Made by a program: the position numbers and the translations under genes. From Sneathiella sp. (lineage in GTDB: Bacteria; Pseudomonadota; Alphaproteobacteria; Sneathiellales; Sneathiellaceae), in assembly GCA_002732675.1 (NCBI GenBank), contig NVRR01000229.1, forward strand, positions 1 through 5,318: a stretch of DNA of 5,318 nucleotides. Direction: 5' to 3'. Below the pieces are notes generated by a model. The model was not told where the DNA came from and did no database searches. It was given only the letters and a program-made list of their open reading frames with translations. Of this stretch, positions 1 to 5,318 are shown in pieces; position 1 is the stretch's first letter; every line of letters begins with the position of its first letter.

Positions 1-629
1 GCATTATTCATGACGACAATCTTGTCGCCCATCTGCATGGCTTCCAGCTGGTCATGGGTCACATATACGGTCGTCGCCTTCATCCTGTTATGCAGGGCCC
101 GCAACTCCTCGGACATATGCTCGCGAAACTCCGCATCCAACGCGCCCAGGGGCTCATCCATCATGAAGGCCTTCGGATTACGGACAATCGCCCGGCCCAG
201 CGCCACCCGTTGCCGATCACCACCGGACAACCCGCCAGTCGGCCGGTCAAGAATATCTTCAATCCCGAGAATTGCGGCGACTTCCGCGACTTTGGCTTTG
301 ATGTCGGCGCGGCTCATGCCCTGGGACACCAATGGGTACTGTATATTCTTGCGGACATTCATATGCGGATATAGCGCGAACATCTGAAACACAAAAGCGA
401 TATCGCGTTTTGAAGGCGGTTTCTGGCTTATTTCCTCGCCATCGAGATATATCTCGCCGGATGTCGGCAGCTCCAGCCCGGCAATCATCCGCAATGTCGT
501 TGTCTTACCGCAGCCCGAGGGGCCGAGCAGCATGAAGAACTCGCCATCCTCAATGGTGAAGGAGGATTCCTTCACGGCGGTAAAATCACCGAAATCCTTG
601 CGCAAGTTTTTAATGACAATCTGAGCCAT
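1..629 (-). CDS. ABC importer ATPase subunit, MalK/UgpC-like (C-terminus cut by window edge)
   Basis: This is the cytoplasmic ATP-hydrolysing subunit that would power the importer encoded just upstream. It starts at ATG 629-627, three bases after the TAG of the small membrane gene, and reads open to base 1, giving 209 complete residues. Visible motifs in order: Walker A GPSGCGKT (36-43), Q-loop Q82 in VFQMFALYPHM, ABC signature LSGGDRQ (134-140), Walker B AFMMDEP (154-160), D-loop LGALDA (161-166) and H-loop H192 in VTHDQLEAM. All catalytic residues (K42, Q82, D158, E159, H192) are present, so the part seen is intact. Relatives of the MalK class usually run to about 340-370 residues, so the C-terminal regulatory (TOBE/OB-type) domain lies outside the window. 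The signature has Asp138 where LSGGQ normally has Gln. Assignment to the CUT1 class rests on the motifs plus the two adjacent permeases; the substrate is unknown. Confidence 0.95.
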   Translation of the reverse strand, partial: MAQIVIKNLRKDFGDFTAVKESSFTIEDGEFFMLLGPSGCGKTTTLRMIAGLELPTSGEIYLDGEEISQKPPSKRDIAFVFQMFALYPHMNVRKNIQYPLVSQGMSRADIKAKVAEVAAILGIEDILDRPTGGLSGGDRQRVALGRAIVRNPKAFMMDEPLGALDAEFREHMSEELRALHNRMKATTVYVTHDQLEAMQMGDKIVVMNN

Positions 630-632
630 GGG

Positions 633-821
633 CTATTCCCGAAAATGGCTGACAATGATGAACATCACCGTGCCAACCAGGGTTGTTATGAACGAATAGG
701 TAAATCCCCAGAGAACGAACGGCTGCATCAGCATAAACACACCGAGGGCGATGAGAACGGTCGCCAGCATTTCCCACGGGCCGCGACGAAGCTTCAGTAG
801 GCCATTGAAAAAATTGCTCAT
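633..821 (-). CDS. Small two-helix inner-membrane protein embedded in the ABC transporter operon (62 aa)
   Basis: I do not recognise a characterised family for this protein. It has a short basic N-terminus (K10, R12, R13), a hydrophobic stretch at about 17-39 containing an MQP motif (32-34), a short turn, and a second hydrophobic stretch at about 42-59, ending in HFRE. The positive charges at both ends predict a hairpin with both termini in the cytoplasm. The ATG (821-819) overlaps the TGA of the upstream permease by four bases (ATGA), and the TAG (635-633) is three bases from the ATPase start, so it is locked between two core transporter genes. The Shine-Dalgarno is poor, which suits re-initiation from the permease stop. 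A small membrane protein is also known in the rhizobial glycerol ABC operon (the DUF2160 type); this one is shorter and I cannot show homology. A role as accessory or assembly subunit of the importer is inferred from position only. A longer overlapping frame (837-610) looks non-coding. Confidence 0.85.
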   Translation of the reverse strand: MSNFFNGLLKLRRGPWEMLATVLIALGVFMLMQPFVLWGFTYSFITTLVGTVMFIIVSHFRE

Positions 822-1756
822 TTTCGCACCGCCCCAAATGTAATGCCGCGCAATAGATGCTTGCGCAACATAATGGTGAAGACCATCACCGGGATGAGGA
901 AAATCGTCGCTCCGGCGGCCACCGCTGGCCAGTCAAGCCCGCCGACACCGATGATGGTCGGGATAAAGGGCGGCGCCGTCTGTGCGGTGCCGGAGGTCAG
1001 CAGAACGGCGAAGGCATATTCATTCCACGAAAAGATCAGGCAGAAAATGGCGGTCGAGGCAATACCCGTCGCCGCTTGTGGCAGAACCACCTTATAGAAG
1101 GCCTGAAAGCGGGTGTAGCCATCGATCAGCGCCGCCTCCTCGTATTCGCGCGGGATCTCATCGATAAAGCCCTTGAGCAGCCAGACCGCCAGCGAGATAT
1201 TGACCGCCGTATACAGCAGGATCATCCCCAAATGCGTATCCGAGAGCCCGAGATTGCGATACATCAAGAAGATCGGGATCGCCACCGCAATCGGCGGCAT
1301 CATTCGCGTCGACAGGATAAAGAACAGAAGATCGTCGGCCATCGGTATTTTAAATCGCGAGAAGGCATAGGCCGCCAAGGTGCCGAGGAAAATACTCAAA
1401 AATGTCGAGCCAAAGCCAATGATAACAGAATTCATAAACCGCTGACCGAACTTCGACGGACCGACGATGACCATGCCGCGATTGCGGACAATCTCATGGG
1501 CGAAATTTGTGGGCGGCGGCAGGGCTGCCAGCGTCTCCTTGCTGACCCGCGTGCGCGTTGTGAAAAGATTGACATAGCCTTCCAGCGACGGCTCAAAAAG
1601 CACTTTGGGCGGATAGCTGATACTGTCGGGCGGCGTTTTCAAGCCGGTCATCAGGATCCAGGCCAGAGGGACCAGGGTAATCACCGCATAGAGGATAACC
1701 AGGGTGCCCGCGACCCATTTCACCATGCTACTGGATTCGGTTACAGAATAGCTCAT
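818..1756 (-). CDS. ABC sugar-type importer permease, MalG-like (CUT1 family)
   Basis: This is one of the two membrane-spanning subunits forming the transport channel. The 312 residues hold about six hydrophobic segments (roughly 14-36, 108-132, 143-165, 176-196, 230-253 and 279-297). A hydrophilic region between the first two (about 40-105) would face the periplasm. The cytoplasmic EAA loop that docks on the ATPase is clear: EYEEAALIDG (204-213), followed by LP at 225-226, with the key glycine G213 in place. The C-terminus LRGITFGAVRK is typical of MalG-type permeases. The start at 1756 overlaps the TGA of the first permease in an ATGA arrangement and has AGGA five bases upstream; an internal Met at position 11 is a less likely start because it would break this coupling. 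The length is slightly longer than the usual 270-300, owing to the long first periplasmic loop. Confidence 0.95.
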   Translation of the reverse strand: MSYSVTESSSMVKWVAGTLVILYAVITLVPLAWILMTGLKTPPDSISYPPKVLFEPSLEGYVNLFTTRTRVSKETLAALPPPTNFAHEIVRNRGMVIVGPSKFGQRFMNSVIIGFGSTFLSIFLGTLAAYAFSRFKIPMADDLLFFILSTRMMPPIAVAIPIFLMYRNLGLSDTHLGMILLYTAVNISLAVWLLKGFIDEIPREYEEAALIDGYTRFQAFYKVVLPQAATGIASTAIFCLIFSWNEYAFAVLLTSGTAQTAPPFIPTIIGVGGLDWPAVAAGATIFLIPVMVFTIMLRKHLLRGITFGAVRK

Positions 1757-2700
1757 CTTTCCTTCACCTTATTCAGCGCCTTGACATAAATCGACGCCAG
1801 GCCAAACACCGTAACAAACAGGATAATGGCAATGGCACTGGAATAGCCGGTTCGCCATTTCTCAAACGCCTCCCGCTTCAAATGGATGGACGCGAGCTCA
1901 GTGGTCGAACCCGGCCCGCCCCCTGTCAGCTGCACCACCAGATCAAACATCTTGAAATTCTCGATCCCGCGGAAAAGAACGGCCAGCATCAGGAAGGGCA
2001 GGACCATCGGGATGGTTATGGTAAAAAACTGCCGGAGCTTTGATGCCCGGTCCACCTCCGCCGCTTCATAGATATAGTCCGGGATTGAGCGGAGACCGGC
2101 GAGGCAGATCAGCATCACAAACGGCGTCCACATCCAGGTATCGACGATAACAATCGACCAGGGCGCCAGATCAACAGAGCCCAGCATCTCAAAACTGGAA
2201 GCGTCCTTGCCGGACAGAAAGCCAATAACATAATTAAACAGGCCAATTTGCGGCTGATAGAGGAAGGTCCAGAAATTCCCGACAACGGCGGGAGACAACA
2301 TCATCGGCAGGACAATAATCGTCGTCCATACATCATTTCCCTTGAATTTCTTGTTGATCAACCAGGCCAGGGTGAAGCCGATTAAAACCTGAAAAAAGAT
2401 CGTCCAGAACAGGAAATGTGCCGTCGCCTGCATGGAAAGCCAGACATCGGGATCGTTGAGGATACGTTCGTAATTACTGAAGCCAACATAGTCCACCACC
2501 CGATTTATGCGGTTCGCTTTAAAATTGGTAAAGCTCAAATTGACCGTCCAGATCAACGGGAAAATGTTGACGGCCAGCAGCAGGAAAATTGTGGGTCCAA
2601 CGAAAATCCAGGCGATGGCGCGATCGGAAAGGCCCTTGATTTTGCGTGCAAGCAACACTGGCGTTGCTCCAGCAACACGATCTACAGTCTTTTCAGACAT
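1753..2700 (-). CDS. ABC sugar-type importer permease, MalF-like (CUT1 family)
   Basis: This is the partner channel subunit, 315 residues long, with a hydrophilic cytoplasmic N-terminus of about 28 residues and about six hydrophobic segments (near 29-51, 93-115, 126-147, 181-201, 229-246 and 287-307). The EAA loop is IPDYIYEAAEVDRAS (206-220), followed by the IP/LP segment (230-235). It has the EAA residues 212-214 and D217, but Arg218 stands where the family usually has glycine. The LTGGGPG motif (258-264) after the fifth segment is a strong MalF/UgpA-type signature. The ATG at 2700 has AGGA eight bases upstream. It follows the binding-protein gene after a 101-base gap holding two stem-loops, and ends with an ATGA overlap with the second permease. 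Transporter class is certain; the substrate is not. Confidence 0.95.
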   Translation of the reverse strand: MSEKTVDRVAGATPVLLARKIKGLSDRAIAWIFVGPTIFLLLAVNIFPLIWTVNLSFTNFKANRINRVVDYVGFSNYERILNDPDVWLSMQATAHFLFWTIFFQVLIGFTLAWLINKKFKGNDVWTTIIVLPMMLSPAVVGNFWTFLYQPQIGLFNYVIGFLSGKDASSFEMLGSVDLAPWSIVIVDTWMWTPFVMLICLAGLRSIPDYIYEAAEVDRASKLRQFFTITIPMVLPFLMLAVLFRGIENFKMFDLVVQLTGGGPGSTTELASIHLKREAFEKWRTGYSSAIAIILFVTVFGLASIYVKALNKVKER

Positions 2701-2729
2701 CGTTCAAATCCTGACGAAATGGTGGTTAT

Positions 2730-2761
2730 GCAGGACCGAACTCATAAGAGGCCGGCCCTGC
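2730..2761 (-). other. Long intercistronic stem-loop without T-tract (possible mRNA-stabilising or processing hairpin)
   Basis: On the minus strand the 32 bases fold into a stem with a UUAU tetraloop. The 14 stem positions pair with a single C-U mismatch and two G-U wobbles; the outer arms are GCAGG and CCTGC. It is followed by ATAACC and not by a run of T, so it is not a standard intrinsic terminator. It sits between the binding-protein and permease genes, the place where other binding-protein-dependent importers (for example malE-malF) carry hairpins that protect the upstream message from 3' exonucleases. Base pairing is seen in the sequence; the function is inferred. Confidence 0.65.
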
Positions 2762-2766
2762 AACGG

Positions 2767-2794
2767 AAAAATCGGACGGGAGAAAACGCGTCCG
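2767..2794 (-). terminator. Weak, terminator-like stem-loop right after the binding-protein gene
   Basis: Seven bases after the TAA of the binding-protein gene, the minus strand has CGGACG paired with CGTCCG (6 bp, about 10-base loop), followed directly by ATTTTT. This has the form of an intrinsic terminator, but the short stem, large loop and five-T tract suggest a leaky one. Partial termination here would lower expression of the downstream membrane components relative to the binding protein. It could also simply be part of the intercistronic processing region together with the larger hairpin downstream. Confidence 0.45.
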
Positions 2795-2801
2795 GTAACG
2801 C

Positions 2802-4121
2802 TTAAAGCTTACCTTCTTCCTTGAAGATTTCCGTCCAGTCTGCAACCAAGAGATCAAGTGCTTCCTTGGCCGTCCCCTTATCGGCAACAATATAGTCATG
2901 CATGCGTTTCTGCATGGCGATGAGAAGTTCCGCATAGGCGGGTTCCTGCCAAAAATCTTGCACATTCTGCATGGCCAACAGGAAGTCCCCGGCAAAAGGC
3001 GCGCTGTCTATAAAGCCCGGATCATTCAGAACCGAGTTATGCGCGGAATAGCCGCCAAGGCCCCACCATTTTGCCTGTACGTCAGGCTGGGCGAACCATT
3101 TAATATATTCAAGCGCGGCTTCCTGTTTGTCGGAATAGGCAATGACAGAGATTCCCTGTCCGCCCAAAGTCGAGCCCTCGTTATTCTGAGGAGGATTAAC
3201 GAAGAAATCTATCTTGTCCCCGCCCGTAATTGGGTCCGCGTAGAGGCCCGGGAAGAAGGCGAACCAGTTCATGGCCATGGCCACCTGACCGGATTTAAAC
3301 GCGTCCAGGCTCTCCCCCATATAGGCATTGGTATAGCCCGGAGGTGTCGCGGTTTTATAAAGTTCTTTGTAGAATTCCAGTGCTTCCACAGCTTCTGGAG
3401 AATTCACAGCACCTTCCATATCATATTTTCCGGGGGTGTTTTCGTACTTGAAGCCCCAGGGATACAGCGCGCCTGTGACGCCCATGGTGATGCCTTCTGA
3501 TCCGCGTTCGGTGAAAATGGCGGCGCCGTATACGGTTTTTCCGTCAATTTCACGCCCCTGGAAGAACTGGGCAATTTCCAAAAGTTCTTTTTGTGTTTTG
3601 GGCTCGCCCAGCTCACGTCCGGTTTTTTCCTTAAAGGCTTTGCGAATATCATCCCGCGCGAACCAGTCTTTGCGATAGAACCAGCCGTTCGCGTCGCCCA
3701 TGGCAGGGAGTGCGTAATAATTTGGCGTGCCTTTTGGCCATGTAGAGTAGGCATAAACGGTCGCTTCAGCGAAATCGTCCATGCTGATATTTTCTTTATC
3801 GAAAAAGTCATTCAGTTTCACATAATGGCCATTTTCGGCGCCGCCACCAATCCACTGGCTGTCCCCGATCAACAGATCACAGAGTTTTCCGCCGGAATTC
3901 AGCTCATTGAGAATACGGTCAGCGAAGTTCGGCCAGGGCACAAATTCAAAGCTCATCTTATGACCACTTGATGCCTCGAACTCCTTGCTGAGTTCCACAA
4001 GCGCGTTTGCCGGATCCCACGCCGCCCAGCAGAGTGTTAGGTCATCAGCCTGAGCCGGGGTTGCTATCGCGGCCGCAGATAGTGCCAGGGCACCAGCAGC
4101 TGCTAGTTTCAAAGTTTTCAT
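2802..4121 (-). CDS. Periplasmic solute-binding protein of CUT1 ABC importer (SBP_bac_1/MalE-like)
   Basis: This is the periplasmic receptor that binds the imported solute, probably a sugar or polyol, and delivers it to the permeases. The 439 residues begin with a classical Sec signal: basic MKTLK, a hydrophobic Ala/Leu core, and likely signal peptidase I cleavage after AQA at 25. There is no lipobox cysteine, so it should be freely soluble. Family marks include the PEAVEALEFYKEL segment (242-254) and FKSGQVAMAM (275-284), both typical of group 1 extracellular binding proteins. The mature chain is rich in Trp, in line with carbohydrate stacking. Its only two cysteines are C31 and C81, which might form a disulfide. 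The ATG has a GGGAG ribosome site at 4133-4129, seven bases upstream. It is the first gene after the TTGACA promoter and is separated from the permeases by two stem-loops, consistent with the high expression usual for such proteins. I cannot name the ligand. Confidence 0.95.
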   Translation of the reverse strand: MKTLKLAAAGALALSAAAIATPAQADDLTLCWAAWDPANALVELSKEFEASSGHKMSFEFVPWPNFADRILNELNSGGKLCDLLIGDSQWIGGGAENGHYVKLNDFFDKENISMDDFAEATVYAYSTWPKGTPNYYALPAMGDANGWFYRKDWFARDDIRKAFKEKTGRELGEPKTQKELLEIAQFFQGREIDGKTVYGAAIFTERGSEGITMGVTGALYPWGFKYENTPGKYDMEGAVNSPEAVEALEFYKELYKTATPPGYTNAYMGESLDAFKSGQVAMAMNWFAFFPGLYADPITGGDKIDFFVNPPQNNEGSTLGGQGISVIAYSDKQEAALEYIKWFAQPDVQAKWWGLGGYSAHNSVLNDPGFIDSAPFAGDFLLAMQNVQDFWQEPAYAELLIAMQKRMHDYIVADKGTAKEALDLLVADWTEIFKEEGKL

Positions 4122-4193
4122 TATTTCTCTCCCAAATTGGACATCAAGCGAGATAACAAGATTGCTTCCTGATTCACTTTTTAGTCTCTAACA

Positions 4194-4222
4194 GCGTTAA
4201 TGAGGTGCGTACCTCATGTCAA
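4194..4222 (-). promoter_or_regulatory. Predicted sigma-70-type promoter of the transporter operon
   Basis: The minus strand has a perfect -35 hexamer TTGACA at 4222-4217. At 16-17 bp spacing, the -10 candidates are TTAACG (4200-4195) or TAACGC (4199-4194), both poor matches to TATAAT. A start near 4187 would give a leader of roughly 65 bases before the binding-protein ATG at 4121. The spacer is almost wholly occupied by an 18-bp near-palindrome, so a bound protein would block RNA polymerase. The -35 box is clear; the exact -10 is uncertain. Confidence 0.6.
4200..4217. promoter_or_regulatory. Operator-like near-palindrome, copy 1 (inside promoter spacer)
   Basis: The plus strand reads ATGAGGTGCGTACCTCAT: 7-base arms ATGAGGT and ACCTCAT around GCGT. 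It differs from a perfect 18-bp palindrome at a single position pair (G at 4207, where A would complete the symmetry). It shares its last base with the TTGACA box and covers the -35/-10 spacer. An even palindrome with a CG centre in front of a sugar-type importer suggests a dimeric repressor, LacI-like or GntR-like; which one cannot be told here. Confidence 0.7.
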
Positions 4223-4229
4223 GCCGTTT

Positions 4230-4247
4230 TCGAGGTGCGTACCTCAT
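4230..4247. promoter_or_regulatory. Operator-like near-palindrome, copy 2 (upstream of the -35 box)
   Basis: This second copy reads TCGAGGTGCGTACCTCAT. Sixteen bases (4232-4247) are identical to 4202-4217 of the first copy, including the same asymmetric GCGT centre; only the outer two bases of one arm differ. The centre-to-centre distance is exactly 30 bp, close to three helical turns, so two bound dimers would lie on nearly the same face of the DNA. It sits just upstream of the -35 box, around -52 if transcription starts near 4187. Confidence 0.68.
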
Positions 4248-4307
4248 TTCCTAGTAGAACAGCCATTGTGAATGATGAGACGGTCTAATTAAGGACGGAC
4301 CAAGGCC

Positions 4308-5318
4308 CTAGGTTTCATTCCATTCATCGCCGAGTAATTCGGGATCACTATATTCATAGAAATCCGCCAGATGTTCGGATTTTGCGTCGTTAAAAAATTT
4401 GACTACCAGAGCATTTATCAGCCGCTCCGCCCCAATATTGACCCCGGGGATATCACTGCTTACCGCGGCATGGGTCATCGTCGTTGCAGCGTTGAAGAGA
4501 TGTATCTGGCTCAGAAAAGGCGCTGACCCTGGCTGTTTTTCCAGGAGCTCAAATCCGGCCCCAAGATAAGGAAACCGGCCAAGTTCCGGATATTCTATGT
4601 CCTCGGGTGGCCGGTACCGATCCTGCCACAGCAAAACCTGATCGGCGAACGCAGAAAATTCCTGCTGATCCACGATGTTAATGGCGTAGCCCGTCCCCAG
4701 AATAACAAAATCTGCCTCATAGGTTCCGTTCGGGGTGGTGAGCTCAACCTTCTCGTCCCGCGACCTCGCCGCCTCGACCGGACAACCGAGGTGGAGGTGA
4801 AAATTTTCAAATGCCTTGAGGCGCAGCATGGACGCGCGGGGCGCAGCGATTTTGGTGGCGAAACCATGTTGCAGGAAACGCCAGCGTGTCTCGTCGTTGA
4901 GGTAATTGAACCCTCTGAAGAAGCCCGGATAAACGCTACTCTTGAATTTATTAAGCCGCGGTATAGTGCGCGCGCGCATCAGCAGATGAACCTCTTTCGC
5001 GCCAGTTTCCAGCGCCTCAGCGGCGGCATCGACGGCGGACGCGGCGCCGCCAATGACAATGACCCGCTTGTCTTTGAGCCGTCCAAAATCGATGGCGTCT
5101 TCCGTATGGGCGTAGGCCGTGTTTGGTAGATTTTTAAAGGCGGAAGGCAGCCTTGCTCCGCCGAAGGCTGCGCGCCCTGTCGCCAGAACCAGCCGACGTG
5201 TCAGCACCGCAAAGGATTTTCCAGATGCTTCAAGATGGAGACGAAGCAGCCCGCCTTCACTCTCAATCCGCCGAAGCTCAAATTTGTTTTCCGTCGGAAT
5301 ATCGAGGACATGACGGTA
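4308..5318 (-). CDS. FAD/NAD(P)-binding flavoprotein, flavin-containing monooxygenase-like (N-terminus cut by window edge)
   Basis: This is probably an NAD(P)H- and FAD-dependent monooxygenase of the broad COG2072/FMO-like type; the substrate is unknown. The frame is open from base 5318 to the TAG at 4310-4308, giving 336 residues. A GTG at 5207 is internal, since upstream codons continue the protein (YRHVLDIPTEN at the edge). Counting from the edge, LVLATG (43-48) is the family's ATG motif. KRVIVIGGAASAVD (84-97) is the second Rossmann nucleotide-binding site, where the usual GxGxxA is GGAASA, with Ala92 in place of the second glycine. LGTGY (207-211) is the C-terminal FAD-contact motif. The segments RTIPRLNKF, YPGFF and DETRWRF resemble one bacterial subgroup of these enzymes. 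The first FAD-binding GxGxxG is beyond the edge. It lies 186 bases upstream of the binding-protein gene, on the same strand but ahead of that gene's own promoter, so a shared operon is not required. No clear terminator follows it. Confidence 0.85.
   Translation of the reverse strand, partial: YRHVLDIPTENKFELRRIESEGGLLRLHLEASGKSFAVLTRRLVLATGRAAFGGARLPSAFKNLPNTAYAHTEDAIDFGRLKDKRVIVIGGAASAVDAAAEALETGAKEVHLLMRARTIPRLNKFKSSVYPGFFRGFNYLNDETRWRFLQHGFATKIAAPRASMLRLKAFENFHLHLGCPVEAARSRDEKVELTTPNGTYEADFVILGTGYAINIVDQQEFSAFADQVLLWQDRYRPPEDIEYPELGRFPYLGAGFELLEKQPGSAPFLSQIHLFNAATTMTHAAVSSDIPGVNIGAERLINALVVKFFNDAKSEHLADFYEYSDPELLGDEWNET

Noticed and set aside
610..837. A 75-codon minus-strand frame overlapping the small membrane gene
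   Set aside because: It gives a Cys/His-rich chain with no membrane pattern and would overlap both neighbours. The alternative 62-codon frame has two clear membrane helices and exact ATGA coupling.
857..1789. A 310-codon open frame on the plus strand antisense to the second permease
   Set aside because: The product is an improbable Arg/Asp/His/Gln-rich chain without domains, as expected for the reverse of a coding strand. The minus-strand permease with clear EAA loop and membrane segments explains the region.
2416..2824. Two overlapping plus-strand frames across the permease start and the intercistronic gap
   Set aside because: They lack family features, and they cover the stem-loops and the permease N-terminus, which are better explained by the minus-strand operon.
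2898..3500. A 200-codon plus-strand frame opposite the binding-protein gene
   Set aside because: It has no recognisable motif and lies fully within the well-supported 439-residue binding protein on the other strand.
4200..4247. Reading the two repeats as a CRISPR fragment or mobile-element end
   Set aside because: There are only two units, with a short 14-base gap, each near-palindromic and placed on a promoter. No cas gene, transposase or target-site duplication is present.
4258..4310. Possible terminator after the flavoprotein gene
   Set aside because: Only a 4-bp GGTC/GACC pairing with a large loop and no T-run is visible, too weak to call.

Overview
The window carries a single-strand block of genes, all reading on the minus strand (right to left). 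It contains most of a CUT1-type (MalEFGK-like) ABC importer operon, probably for a sugar or polyol, and, upstream of it, the 3' part of a flavin-dependent monooxygenase-like gene. Moderate GC content, the Sec signal peptide on a free periplasmic binding protein (so a Gram-negative cell) and the general look of the proteins suggest a proteobacterium. An alphaproteobacterium is most likely, but this is an inference from family resemblance and not a database result.

Layout in transcription order. At 5318-4308 is an FAD/NAD(P)-binding monooxygenase-like flavoprotein, cut by the right edge. At 4307-4122 is a 186-base control region with a perfect TTGACA -35 box and two copies of an 18-bp near-palindrome spaced exactly 30 bp apart. 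One copy fills the -35/-10 spacer and the other lies just upstream of the -35 box. At 4121-2802 is the periplasmic solute-binding protein. At 2801-2701 is an intercistronic gap with two stem-loops: one resembling a weak or leaky terminator and one a long 14-bp hairpin without a T-tract. Then follow the first permease (2700-1753), the second permease (1756-818), a 62-residue two-helix membrane protein (821-633) and the ATPase (629 to the left edge, C-terminus missing).

How it fits together. The binding protein captures the solute in the periplasm, the two permeases form the channel, and the ATPase, presumably a homodimer, drives transport. The genes from first permease to ATPase are very tightly packed: two ATGA stop/start overlaps and then a 3-base gap. 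This implies translational coupling and fixed stoichiometry. The hairpins behind the binding-protein gene are placed where they could raise binding-protein expression over the membrane components. The operator pair predicts control by a dimeric repressor whose gene is not in the window.

The points most worth a second look are the small membrane protein built into the operon as if it were a transporter subunit, the twin operator, the two-hairpin gap, and the altered nucleotide-binding glycine motif in the flavoprotein. The substrate cannot be told from the sequence alone. I see no RNA gene, CRISPR array, insertion sequence or phage element.
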